The notes: generated by a model from the letters alone, not told the origin. Shown: positions 51,437 through 59,480, numbered from the stretch's first letter. The stretch: DNA of 64,000 bases from Nonomuraea dietziae (GCF_014195505.1 NZ_JACIBV010000001.1:6820001-6884000), one strand, 5' to 3'. Numbers and translations: made by a program.

Positions 51437-52026
51437 GCTGATTACCTCTTCACTTTGCCTATTGCCATTCGGGAAGGACTCAGACCTCGCGGTCAGCTCC
51501 ATGCATCGACGACAGTACGGCGACGCGACCGCGCCTCCCATGGCACTGACCAGCATCTTTGGGGTGAGGTGCGCCGGTGCGTCACGGTAGGGCGGGCCCT
51601 ACCACCGGCCGCTACGAGCCGGCGAGCCTCATGGGCGGCGACGAGGTCCACATCGGTTTCCGCGCCGGCCTTCGTTCGGCGCGTTCGGCCAGATCCTCCC
51701 GTGACCCGACGACGAATGCCCGGTCGGATCCGAGCCGCGAGTGGGTGATCACGATCTGTGCGCGGGCTGCCTCCTCCTCCTCCTCCTGGGCGGGCGGCTG
51801 TCGGATCTCATCGGCCGCAGGCGGAGTCACGATCGGGCCGGCCGTCCGTCTCCAGCAGGCCCGTTCGGAGACGATGCCGGCCAGGGCGGCCCGATCGGGC
51901 ACGCGAAGCCGGCCGCGACGGTAAACACTTCATTTGGGGGTGCGGCGGAAGCGGCGGCGCTATTTGCTCCCCCAGGTCGTCGGGAACAGGACCAGCGGAC
52001 ACCTCGGCAGAGGCCGCCGACGAAGG
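51437..52026. other. 590-bp region without supported gene
   Basis: No convincing gene. It holds an 18-base CCT run (51770-51787) and a weak long-loop inverted repeat (TGGGGGTGC at 51935-51943 with GCTCCCCCA at 51966-51974). Open frames on both strands are low-complexity. Confidence 0.45.
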
Positions 52027-53547
52027 TCACCGACCACCAGCCGACACCGATTTCATCAAGAAACGATCAGTCAGCCCGCCCGGGGTGCCCCCTCGCTTGG
52101 TCCCCTGAGCGGTCCATCGGTTGCTGGACCATCGGAAGCCTTCGATTGGTGCTCCCTGGGGTGGTGCGGGTGGCGCCTCTGTCTCCGCTCCCTTGGGTGG
52201 TGCGTCTGGCTCTGATCTCTCGGGCGGGTGTATCGGTTCTGGTCTCGCGGGCGGCCCCTCGAACGCTGGTCGTAGGCGGCGTTCGCGTTGCGAGGACGGG
52301 GGATGCTGCCTGGAGCTGGGCCCCGGCCGAACCCGAGGGAGGGGTCGGCCGGAGGGAGGGTTCAGCCGAGGGTGACGGGGAGGGTCTTGATGCCGTTGAT
52401 GAAGTTCGAGCGCAACCGGCGGGGCCTCGCCGGTCTGCCGCATCCGCGGGAACCTCCTGGCCAGCTGCTCGAAGAGTACGCGCAGCTCGAGCTTGGCCAG
52501 ATGGTTGCCCAGGCAGAAGTGCGCGCCTCCGCCTCCGAACCCGATGTGCGGGTTGGGAGACCGTCCGATGTCGAAGACCTCCGGATCGGAGAAGACCGAC
52601 GCGTCCCTGTTGGCAGAGGAGTAGAAGACCACGACCTTGTCGTCGGCCTTGACCTGCTGTCCGCCCAGGGTGAGGTCGGCTGTCGCCGTACGGCGGAAGA
52701 GGTTCACCGGCGAGACCCAGCGGACGATCTCGTCGGCGGCCGTGGCGGCGAGGGAGGGGTCGGCGACCAGCCTGTCCCACTGGTCCGGATGCTCGAAGAG
52801 GGTGAGCATGCCGCCGGAGGCGGCGTTACGGGTGGTCTCGTTGCCCGCGACCACGAGGAGCAGCACGAAGAGCTCGAACTCGTTCTCCGTCAGGCTCTCG
52901 CCGTTCTCGTCGGACTGGAGGAGCTTGGTGACGATGTCGTCGCGCGGGGCGGCGCGACGCTGGGCGGCCAGTTCGGAGGCGTAGGCGTAGACCTCCATGG
53001 CCGCGGCGCCGCCCTCCTCCGGTGAGGCGGCGTAGTCGGGGTCCTGGGCGCCGATCATGCGGTTGGACCAGGCGAAGATCTTGTCGCGGTCGGCGACGGG
53101 CGCGCCGAGCAGCTCACAGATCACGTAGAGCGGGAGGGGCGCGGCGAGGTCGGTGACGAAGTCTCCTTCGCCTGAGCACTGGTCGAGCAGGTCGTCGCAG
53201 ATGTCGCGGATGTGCTGCTCCAGCGCGCGGATGGTGCGCGGGGTGAAACCGCGGTTGACCAGGGAGCGCCTTCTGGTGTGCTCGGGCGGGTCCTGGTTGA
53301 GCATCATCATCCGCTGCAGCTCCCGCTGCTCCTCCGGCATCTCGTTGAACAGGGCGAGCCTGCGCGCGGAGGAGAACAGGTCGGAGTGGCGGGAGACGTG
53401 GACGACGTCCTCGTGGCGGGTGACGGCCCAGAATCCCGGCTCGCCCTCGTGCCAGTAGACGGGAGCGTGCTCTCTCAGCCAGCGCATCTGCTCGTGCGGG
53501 GGGCCGAAGGTCGCGTAGTGGTCCTGATCGACGAGGTCGATGTTCAC
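52027..53547 (-). CDS. Cytochrome P450 (steroid CYP125/142-like) with C-terminal frameshift
   Basis: Haem monooxygenase. I-helix VVAGNETTRNA, the ExxR helix and haem loop FGGGGAHFCLGNHLA (Cys thiolate) are intact, close to CYP125/CYP142-type steroid or lipid hydroxylases. The frame as read is 506 residues, but family homology ends near 52424. From there the other frame reads RRLRSNFINGIKTLPVTLG then a stop at 52362, the normal P450 end (about 394 residues). One extra base in the C run complementary to 52421-52424 explains this. The last 120 or so residues are Pro-rich translation of the intergenic repeats at 52147-52280. So this is a frameshifted gene or a sequencing error. A KstR2-like operator lies 21 bp upstream of ATG 53547. 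Confidence 0.85.
   Translation of the reverse strand: MNIDLVDQDHYATFGPPHEQMRWLREHAPVYWHEGEPGFWAVTRHEDVVHVSRHSDLFSSARRLALFNEMPEEQRELQRMMMLNQDPPEHTRRRSLVNRGFTPRTIRALEQHIRDICDDLLDQCSGEGDFVTDLAAPLPLYVICELLGAPVADRDKIFAWSNRMIGAQDPDYAASPEEGGAAAMEVYAYASELAAQRRAAPRDDIVTKLLQSDENGESLTENEFELFVLLLVVAGNETTRNAASGGMLTLFEHPDQWDRLVADPSLAATAADEIVRWVSPVNLFRRTATADLTLGGQQVKADDKVVVFYSSANRDASVFSDPEVFDIGRSPNPHIGFGGGGAHFCLGNHLAKLELRVLFEQLARRFPRMRQTGEAPPVALELHQRHQDPPRHPRLNPPSGRPLPRVRPGPSSRQHPPSSQRERRLRPAFEGPPARPEPIHPPERSEPDAPPKGAETEAPPAPPQGAPIEGFRWSSNRWTAQGTKRGGTPGGLTDRFLMKSVSAGGR
52147..52280. repeat. Degenerate tandem units of about 27-35 bp downstream of P450
   Basis: Units begin near 52147, 52182, 52216 and 52243, with the shared form CTCCCTTGGGTGGTGCG-TCTGG. 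They are read through in the frameshifted P450 frame, giving the PP-A/E/K-x-x-E-P pattern. They resemble the repeats at 48.4-48.9 kb. Confidence 0.6.
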
Positions 53548-53567
53548 GAGCCGTCACCTCGGGCTTG

Positions 53568-53581
53568 GTCAAGCGCTTGGT
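53568..53581. promoter_or_regulatory. KstR2-like operator GTCAAGCGCTTGGT
   Basis: Matches the KstR2 consensus AnCAAGnnCTTGnT at all fixed positions except the first (G for A). It is 21 bp upstream of the P450 start, where a repressor would block transcription. Confidence 0.6.
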
Positions 53582-53670
53582 AGGTGCCAGGGTATGAAAC
53601 CAGCGCGAGGAGGGCAAGCCCTGCGCCGTGGTGGGGGGCGCCCTCGCTGGTGGTGATGATCCGCGGCAAG

Positions 53671-53745
53671 CGTGCTCCTCGTGGGGACGGGTTCTCCTGG
53701 GTGGCCCGGCGTGGCGACCGGTTCCGGCGTCGGCTCTCGCGGGGC
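53671..53745. repeat. Two diverged repeat units upstream of the P450
   Basis: CGTGCTCCTCGTGGGGACGG at 53671 and a related GCGTGGCGACCGGTTCC block at 53710 look like the degenerate units seen at 48.9 and 52.2 kb. The similarity is by eye and weak. Confidence 0.35.
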
Positions 53746-53756
53746 CTACCCCGACC

Positions 53757-53807
53757 CTCGTACGGCACGCCGCGCTCGTGGGCGGCCGGGTCGAAAACCT
53801 CGATCAT
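53757..53807 (-). pseudogene. Possible remnant of a second P450 N-terminus
   Basis: MIEVFDPAAHERGVPYE reads like the start of a bacterial P450 (FDP-x-x-x-x-x-GVP-x-E), then the frame runs into low-complexity sequence overlapping the repeat units. A decayed operator-like CAAGCGCTGG (53827-53836) sits about 18 bp upstream, similar in spacing to the intact operator of the downstream P450. Short and speculative. Confidence 0.3.
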
Positions 53808-53890
53808 GCGCGACTCCTGACTCGCTCAAGCGCTGGCGGTCCCTGCCTTTGTATGCGAGTCCTGTACGACCGTCAAGTAGCGCGGCGCTT

Positions 53891-53928
53891 CTAGCTAGGT
53901 TGCATTCCTAACTAGCTTGTTCTACCGT
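53891..53928 (+). promoter_or_regulatory. Promoter and operator of CPBP protease gene
   Basis: TTGCAT (53900-53905), 17-base spacer and TACCGT (53923-53928). CTAGCTAGG (53891-53899) and CCTAACTAG (53907-53915) form arms with 8 of 9 pairs around the -35, so a repressor is likely. Confidence 0.65.
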
Positions 53929-53961
53929 CTAGCTCGTACCGGAACTCAGGAGGTTCTCCCC

Positions 53962-54666
53962 ATGTCGCTCGTCCTGTTCGTCGTCCTTGTGGTCCACCTC
54001 GCGGTGGTGAGCCCGCTGCTCGGCCGCCGGACCTATGCCGCTCTCCAGGCCGACCGGAGCCGCTACACGCGGACCTTCCTCGCCTGGATCGCCGAGCTGT
54101 GGGGCATGGCCGCGGTCGCGCTGCTGATCGTCGGCCTGTCACCCGACCTCGACCTCGTCGACCTGGGCCTGACGGTACCCACCGACCTGTCCACGTTCCT
54201 CGGCATGATCACCGGCCTGGTCATCGCCTCCGTGGTGGTCGCCCTCGTCATGCGGAAGTCGGGCGCGGCGATGCCGGGTCAGGCGGCGTTCGAGGCGCTC
54301 GTCCCCAGGACCGGCGGCGAGAGGTGGATGGCGGTCGCCATGTCCGTCAGCGCGGGCGTCTGCGAGGAGATCGTCTTCAGGGGGCTGCTGATCGCGATGT
54401 TCACCTCGATGGGCGCCCCCAGGCCCGTGGCCGCCGGCCTCGCGCTGGCGCTGTTCGTGGCGGGCCACCTCTACCAGGGGTGGAGGGGCATGATCATGGT
54501 CACGCTCGCCGGCTTCTCGCTCACCATGGTCTACTTCTCCAGCGGCTCGCTGGTGCTGCCCATCGTGATCCACGTCCTGGTCGACATCCGCTCCCTGCTG
54601 ATGGCCAGGCCCGCCGGGCGCCCGCAGCCTCCGGTGCGCGAGGTCGTAGGTGGGGGAGCGGCGTAG
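53962..54666 (+). CDS. CPBP family intramembrane metalloprotease (CAAX protease-like)
   Basis: Integral membrane protein of 234 residues with about seven or eight hydrophobic segments. The Abi/CPBP motifs are CEEIVFRGLL (EE-x3-R, catalytic glutamates) and GHLYQGW plus IVIHVLVD with the metal-binding histidines. Bacterial members are linked to bacteriocin self-immunity or protein processing. CAGGAGG precedes ATG 53962. It is followed within 31 bp by a PadR gene, whose probable operator begins right at the CPBP stop codon. Confidence 0.9.
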   Translation: MSLVLFVVLVVHLAVVSPLLGRRTYAALQADRSRYTRTFLAWIAELWGMAAVALLIVGLSPDLDLVDLGLTVPTDLSTFLGMITGLVIASVVVALVMRKSGAAMPGQAAFEALVPRTGGERWMAVAMSVSAGVCEEIVFRGLLIAMFTSMGAPRPVAAGLALALFVAGHLYQGWRGMIMVTLAGFSLTMVYFSSGSLVLPIVIHVLVDIRSLLMARPAGRPQPPVREVVGGGAA

Positions 54667-54682
54667 GTAGCATCGCTACTAT
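54667..54682 (+). promoter_or_regulatory. PadR promoter with GTAGC-ATC-GCTAC palindrome
   Basis: GTAGC (54667-54671) and GCTAC (54675-54679) flank ATC and overlap the -10 hexamer TACTAT (54677-54682). The palindrome begins one base after the CPBP stop TAG. A PadR autoregulatory site is the simplest reading. Confidence 0.55.
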
Positions 54683-54697
54683 GGAAAGAGGTACGGC

Positions 54698-55036
54698 ATG
54701 AGCGCCGACCGCCGGGCGAGCTGGCTCAAGGGCGTGCTCGACCTGCTCGTCCTGGCCAGCCTCACCGAGGGTGAGAACTACGGCTACGAGATCGCCAAGA
54801 GCCTGGCCGAGTCAGGCCTCGGCCAGATCAAGGGCGGCACGCTCTACCCGGTGCTCAACCGCCTGGAAGAGGCGGGGCTGGTCGCGGCCGAGTTCAGGGT
54901 CACCGAGCGGGGGCCGGGCAGGCGCTACTACCGGCTGACCGAGCAGGGCAGAAGCACCCTGGCCGAACAGGGCGACCTGTGGGTCGCCTTCGACAGGTCG
55001 GTGCGGTCGGTGCTGGCCAAGGGAGGCATCCAGTGA
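54698..55036 (+). CDS. PadR family transcriptional regulator (short, subfamily 2)
   Basis: Regulator of 112 residues consisting almost entirely of the winged helix: LLVLASLTEGENYGYEIAKSL, KGGTLYPVLNRLEEAGLV and GRRYYRLTEQG (wing). This is the PadR-s2 type that dimerises through a single C-terminal helix. AGAGGT precedes the ATG. Its stop overlaps the next GTG, so it is coupled with the HAAS-domain membrane protein, the usual partner of such regulators. Confidence 0.93.
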   Translation: MSADRRASWLKGVLDLLVLASLTEGENYGYEIAKSLAESGLGQIKGGTLYPVLNRLEEAGLVAAEFRVTERGPGRRYYRLTEQGRSTLAEQGDLWVAFDRSVRSVLAKGGIQ

Positions 55037-55749
55037 GCACCTACTTCGACGAGCTGGCCGTACGGCTGCGCGAGCGCGGCGTGCCTGAGGAGACGGTGAC
55101 GGCCACCGTCGCCGACCTCACCGCGTACCTGGCGGAGAGCGGGGGCGACCCCGAGGAGGAGTTCGGCCCCGCCGCCGACTTCGCGCAGCAGCTCGGTGCC
55201 GCGCCTGCGAGTGAGAGTGCCGCCGAGTCGAGCACCTGGCGCTGGACGGCCGACATCTTCGTGGACGAGCGCCACCTGAACGAGTTCGGCGACCAGGGCT
55301 GGGAGGTCGACAGGGTCGACGCGACAGGCAGGTTCGTCAGCCACCGCGACGAGGACAACCCCCAGCGCTGGGAGTACCGTCGCGAGGTAATCGCCAGGAA
55401 GGGCAGGAAGGCCCTCGTCGAGGAGCTCGCCCCCGACGGCTGGGAGCCGTGCGGCACCTGGTTCTTCTACGAGTACTTCAAGCGGCCGAAGGCGGCGAGC
55501 CTCGGGCCGGAGGCGCAGCTGGGAGCCCCTCCCCGCGCGCCGGGGAAGGGCGTCTTCCTCAGCAGGCGGTTCTTCCTGCTGGTCGGGTTCGCGGCGGTGT
55601 GCCTGGTGGCCTCGCTGATGCTGATGATCAATGTGTCCGGCGGAGGCGCCGGGTTCGTGGTCGGTCTGCTCGCGGGGGCGGCCGGCGGCGCGCTGGTCGC
55701 TCTCGGATCGCTCTGGTTCCAGGCCCGAAGGCGCGACAGGTCCGGATGA
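55033..55749 (+). CDS. HAAS-domain membrane protein with DUF2812-like middle
   Basis: Protein of 238 residues. Residues 1 to about 55 resemble the HAAS helical domain that accompanies PadR regulators (YFDELAVRLRERGVP, then TVADLTAYLAESG). The middle (about 70-150) looks like DUF2812: HLNEFGDQGWEVDRVDATGRF and FFYEYFKRP. Two transmembrane helices follow (about 177-200 and 205-228), then a basic tail. Function unknown; sequestering or modulating the PadR protein is a common suggestion. GTG 55033 overlaps the PadR stop. The stop codon lies inside the first 19-bp repeat unit. Confidence 0.82.
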   Translation: MSTYFDELAVRLRERGVPEETVTATVADLTAYLAESGGDPEEEFGPAADFAQQLGAAPASESAAESSTWRWTADIFVDERHLNEFGDQGWEVDRVDATGRFVSHRDEDNPQRWEYRREVIARKGRKALVEELAPDGWEPCGTWFFYEYFKRPKAASLGPEAQLGAPPRAPGKGVFLSRRFFLLVGFAAVCLVASLMLMINVSGGGAGFVVGLLAGAAGGALVALGSLWFQARRRDRSG

Positions 55750-55848
55750 GGGCGACGGGTCCCGATTCGCGTGACGGGCCCGGATGAAGGTGACAGATCC
55801 GGATGCGCGTACGGGTCCCGGACGAACGCGTCGCGTCCCGATGCGCGC
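55741..55848. repeat. Array of about six 18-20 bp degenerate tandem repeats
   Basis: Units start at 55741, 55760, 55779, 55798, 55816 and 55836; form TCC(C/G)GATG-n-GCGTGACGGG. The first unit contains the end and stop of the HAAS-domain gene. The remaining interval to 55965 has no supported gene. Confidence 0.75.
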
Positions 55849-55965
55849 GGCGCGGCGCCTGAGCGTGTGCGGGCAGCGCGCCCATCATGGCGAGCGCGAG
55901 GCGCCCGCCGTCCCGCCGAGCACGGCCCGGCGGGACGGGTGGAACGAGTCGTCCACGGGGTCTTT

Positions 55966-58900
55966 TCAGAAGGCGAGCCGCTGCCAGGTGGGGACTTCGG
56001 CTGGGGTCAGCGCACGGGCGAAGATCGCGACGCGGTCCACGGCGCCGCTGAGACGCTGGCCGCCGCCCTGGTCGGCCGCGAAGCGCAGCGGCCTGGTGGC
56101 GCAGCCGGTGATCCCGTCGGCAGGAACCTTCGCGCCGCCGATGCGCGCCCCGTCGGCGTAGACGGTGACCGTGCCGTCGCGGTCCATGGTGACGACCAGG
56201 TCGACGTAGCGGCCGGTGGGCACCCTGGCGTCGGTGGTGACGTTGAGGCCCGCGCCGATGAAGCGGACCCTGTTGTCGGGTGTCAGGTCGATCAGCACCC
56301 CGTCGTTGCCGGGGTCGCCCGAGGGCTGGGAGTCGAACAGGCGGCGGTAGCCGCTGCCCGCGACCTTGACCTCGGCCGCGAAGGAGGCCTCCTTCAGAAA
56401 GCCGAGGGTGGTGGGCGCGGTGGTCAGGTAGGTGGCGCCGTCGAGCACCAGACCGCCGTCGCCGTCGTAGGCCGCCGTGCCCGTGACGGTCGCGTCCCTG
56501 CCGTTGCCCGAGCCGTCGGCGACGGTCGTGCCGGCGGAGGGGTCCCATGCGACCAGCGGTTTGCCGGCCGACGGGACCGCGCAGGGGGCGACGGCGAGCG
56601 AGGCGGAGGCGCGGCCCGACCATGCGTCGCCCTTCACGGTCGCGGTGATCCGGGCGCTGCGCGAGCCGTCGGCGGGACCCGAGGTGACGGTGAAGGCCGC
56701 GCTGCTCGTCCTGCCCTGCGTCGTGGCGGGCAGGTGGACCGAGCCCGGCGTGGCCGTCCAGCCCTGGGGCAGCTGAAGCGTCACGTCGCCCGCGGGGACC
56801 GCGCGGCCGCCCGTGGCGGTGACGGTGACCTTGACGGGGAACGACTGTCCCGCGCCCGTCTCGGCGGGCGCCTCCAGGGCGACGCGGACCTCTCCCTTGG
56901 CGCGGTAGGTCTTCCCCGCCTCGGCGGTGAAGGTGACCGTGTCGCCGTTTCTGGTCAGAGGGACGGCCCGGCCGGCAGGGTCGAGAAGCCTGAACCGTCC
57001 GGCGAAGATCTGGTTGCGCACGGTCAGCGGCCCCGCCGACCCCGCGTGCAGCGCGATCTCGCTGGTCGCACCGTTCTTCCAGGTGGCGTCCACGGTCACG
57101 TCACCACGAGCGCGCAGTCCCTGGACGGAGCCCGTGGCCCATGCCGACGGCAGCGCGGGCAGCACGTCGACCACGCCCGACTGCGACTGCAGCAGCATCT
57201 CGGACATGCCGGAGGTGGCGCCGAAGTTGCCGTCGATCTGGAAGGGCGGGTGGGTGTCCCAGAGGTTGTCCAGGGTGCTGCCCTTGAGCTGCTCGCCCAG
57301 CATCTTGTGCGCGTGGTCGCCGTCGAGCAGTCGCGCCCAGAAGTTGATCTTCCAGGCCTTGGACCAGCCGGTGCCGCCGTCGCCGCGCGCGGTCAGCGAG
57401 ACCTCGGCCGCCTTCGCCTCCTTGGATCCAGGGGCGATCTGGCGGCCGGGGTGCAGGGCGAACAGGTGGGAGACGTGCCTGTGGGTGTTGGTCGGGTCGT
57501 CCCAGTCGGACTTCCACTCCTGGAGCTGGCCCCAGCGGCCGATGCGCAGGCCGGGGTCGAGCCGCTCCATCGCCTGCCGTACCTCGGGCTCGTCGGTGCC
57601 GAGGGCGGCGGCGGCCTCCAGCACGTTGCCGAACAGGTCGCGGACGATCTGCTGCGACATGGACGCGCCGGCCGAGAAGTCGCCGTGCTCGGGGGAGTAG
57701 CTGGGGGAGACGACGAGCTTGCCGTCCCTTGGGTCGGTGTGCAGGTTGTCCACCCAGAACAGCGCGGCCTCGCGCATGACCGGGTAGACCGAGCGCAGGT
57801 AGTCGAGGTCCTTGCCGAACAGGTAGTGGTCGTACATCTGCTGGGTGGTCCAGGCCGCGGCCTCGGGGAACCAGAAGGCGGTCGACCAGTCGTGCACGCC
57901 GGTGAAGCCGAACGGGTTGGTCTCGTTGTGGACCACCCAGCCGCGTGAGCCGAACATCTCCTTGGCGGTCCGCTGCCCCGGGGCGACCAGCGCCTTGATG
58001 TAGTCGTCGTAGGACGTGGTGGTCTCCGCCAGGTTGGTCTGCTCGGCCAGCCAGTAGTTCATCTGCAGGTTGATGTTGACGTGGTAGTCGGCCGACCACG
58101 GCGGATTGGTGGAGTTGTTCCACACGCCCTGCAGGTTGGCGGGCAGCGAGCCGTCACGCGAGGAGGCGATGAGCAGGTAGCGGCCGTAGGCGAAGAACAT
58201 CGCCTCCAGCGCCCTGTCGTCGGCGGAGGAGCCGCCCGTGTAGCCGGCGCGCAGCCTGTCGGTCGGTACGGAGGGCGCCTTCTGCCCGATGTCGAGCTTC
58301 ACGCGGTCGAAGAGATCGGTGTAGTCCTCGAGGTGCGCCCGCCTGAGCCCGTCGTAGCCCTTCGCGACGGCGGCGTCGACCGTGGCGGTGACCTTCGCGT
58401 GCGGGTCCTCGCCCCGGTAGGTGGGGTAGGAGCCGGCGTAGTCCGTGCCCGCCGACAGCACGAACACGGCGCTGTCGGCGCCCGTGACGGTGATCCGGTC
58501 GGCTCCGTCGGTACGGCTGCCGCCGGTCGTGATGACCTGGACCTGCGACTCGAACACCATGCCGTTGTCGGCCAGCGCGCCGCGAACGGTCAGCCTGCCG
58601 TCCTTGACGGAGACCGTCTTGTCGTCGCGAGGCGACGAGGTCCGCAGCGTGAAGGAGACCTTGCCAGCCTCCGACGCGCTGAGCCTGCCGACGATCACGT
58701 TGCCGGGATGGCTGGCGAAGTACTCGCGGGCGTAGGTGACGCCGCCCGAGGTGTAACCGACCCTGGCGACGGCCTCGCGCAGGCTCAGCTCCCTCCGATA
58801 GCCGGTGGCGGCCGTGTGGCCGGTGTCCAGCCAGAGGTCGCCGAAGGTCTGGTAGGCGCCGAAACCGCTCTTGGGCTGGCCGAGCTTCCTGGCCACCGCG

Positions 58901-59250
58901 TCGGGCGACATCCTGCCGTCGCGGTCGATCTGCGCCTGGACCTCGGCGATCGCGCCCGGCCTCGGGCTGGTCCAGTTGCCGAAGTCGTAGCCGCCCTTGG
59001 AGCCGGGGCCGCCGGTCCACAGGGTCTTCTCGTTGAACTGCAGCTGCTCGCCTGCCACGCCGCCGAACACCGTCGCGCCGAGCGCGCCGTTGCCGATGGG
59101 CAGCGACTGCCTCTCCCAGTTGGTGGCCGGTTGGTCGTACCAGAGGGTCAGGTCGTCGGGTGGGCCGGCGGCGGCGGCCTGGGCGGCTGGCACGGGGAAG
59201 GCTCCGATCAGGAGGGCGGAGAGCAGAACTAAGGCGCGGGGTACGGCCAA
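55966..59250 (-). CDS. Secreted GH95 alpha-L-fucosidase with C-terminal NEW3 and LamG-like domains
   Basis: Secreted exo-fucosidase of 1094 residues acting on alpha-1,2-linked fucose, outside the cell. Signal peptide 1 to about 25, then the N-terminal beta domain with SLPIGNGALGATVFGG and FNEKTLWTGGPG, and the (alpha/alpha)6 barrel with NLQGVWNNSTNPPWSADYHV and NLQMNYW, and PPFQIDGNFGA near its end, all GH95 hallmarks. A C-terminal catalytic-domain cap is followed by a NEW3-like beta domain (about 770-870) and a LamG/concanavalin-like domain (about 890-1090). TTG 59250 has GGAGGA five bases upstream and is preferred over the TTG at 59283. It is divergent from the fucose catabolic operon and probably co-regulated. 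Confidence 0.93.
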   Translation of the reverse strand: MAVPRALVLLSALLIGAFPVPAAQAAAAGPPDDLTLWYDQPATNWERQSLPIGNGALGATVFGGVAGEQLQFNEKTLWTGGPGSKGGYDFGNWTSPRPGAIAEVQAQIDRDGRMSPDAVARKLGQPKSGFGAYQTFGDLWLDTGHTAATGYRRELSLREAVARVGYTSGGVTYAREYFASHPGNVIVGRLSASEAGKVSFTLRTSSPRDDKTVSVKDGRLTVRGALADNGMVFESQVQVITTGGSRTDGADRITVTGADSAVFVLSAGTDYAGSYPTYRGEDPHAKVTATVDAAVAKGYDGLRRAHLEDYTDLFDRVKLDIGQKAPSVPTDRLRAGYTGGSSADDRALEAMFFAYGRYLLIASSRDGSLPANLQGVWNNSTNPPWSADYHVNINLQMNYWLAEQTNLAETTTSYDDYIKALVAPGQRTAKEMFGSRGWVVHNETNPFGFTGVHDWSTAFWFPEAAAWTTQQMYDHYLFGKDLDYLRSVYPVMREAALFWVDNLHTDPRDGKLVVSPSYSPEHGDFSAGASMSQQIVRDLFGNVLEAAAALGTDEPEVRQAMERLDPGLRIGRWGQLQEWKSDWDDPTNTHRHVSHLFALHPGRQIAPGSKEAKAAEVSLTARGDGGTGWSKAWKINFWARLLDGDHAHKMLGEQLKGSTLDNLWDTHPPFQIDGNFGATSGMSEMLLQSQSGVVDVLPALPSAWATGSVQGLRARGDVTVDATWKNGATSEIALHAGSAGPLTVRNQIFAGRFRLLDPAGRAVPLTRNGDTVTFTAEAGKTYRAKGEVRVALEAPAETGAGQSFPVKVTVTATGGRAVPAGDVTLQLPQGWTATPGSVHLPATTQGRTSSAAFTVTSGPADGSRSARITATVKGDAWSGRASASLAVAPCAVPSAGKPLVAWDPSAGTTVADGSGNGRDATVTGTAAYDGDGGLVLDGATYLTTAPTTLGFLKEASFAAEVKVAGSGYRRLFDSQPSGDPGNDGVLIDLTPDNRVRFIGAGLNVTTDARVPTGRYVDLVVTMDRDGTVTVYADGARIGGAKVPADGITGCATRPLRFAADQGGGQRLSGAVDRVAIFARALTPAEVPTWQRLAF

Positions 59251-59309
59251 CGAATCCTCCGGTGAATCGGGGGTGTCCGCCAACTAGGTAGCACCTGAAA
59301 CGCGGTGGT

Positions 59310-59462
59310 AACAAGGGTTCAGCTCCGATGTTTGGCGTGGGTGATCGTTCACATACGACAAAGAACACCATCTGGCCAGGTCACGGATCGGATGTATCTG
59401 CAGAGGACTACTTGACAGCGACTCGACGGCGCACGAGCATCAGGAAGCAAGACATCCGATGT
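59310..59462. promoter_or_regulatory. Divergent fucose promoters with three ACATCNGATGT-like sites
   Basis: Rightward promoter: TTGACA (59412-59417), 17-base spacer, GAGCAT (59435-59440). Leftward candidate: TTGTTA (complement of 59310-59315) with TACCTA at 59284-59289. ACATCCGATGT (59452-59462) is a perfect palindrome just past the rightward start site; related copies are GGATCGGATGT (59385-59395) and AGCTCCGATGT (59321-59331). Confidence 0.6.
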
Positions 59463-59480
59463 ATAGCCGAGGGATGCGGT

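Larger units (their letters stand above)
53548..53961. other. 414-bp regulatory and remnant region
   Basis: Between the P450 and CPBP genes. It holds the KstR2-like site, repeat units, the possible P450 fragment and the CPBP promoter. No complete gene is supported. Confidence 0.5.

Noticed and set aside
51770..51787. CCT trinucleotide run
   Set aside because: Only six units in a gene-free GC-rich region; no sign of function.
51741..52652. 303-codon open frame on the plus strand opposite the P450 end
   Set aside because: Overlaps the P450 haem-end coding region antisense and a repeat block; composition is Arg/Ser/Pro-rich without family signs.
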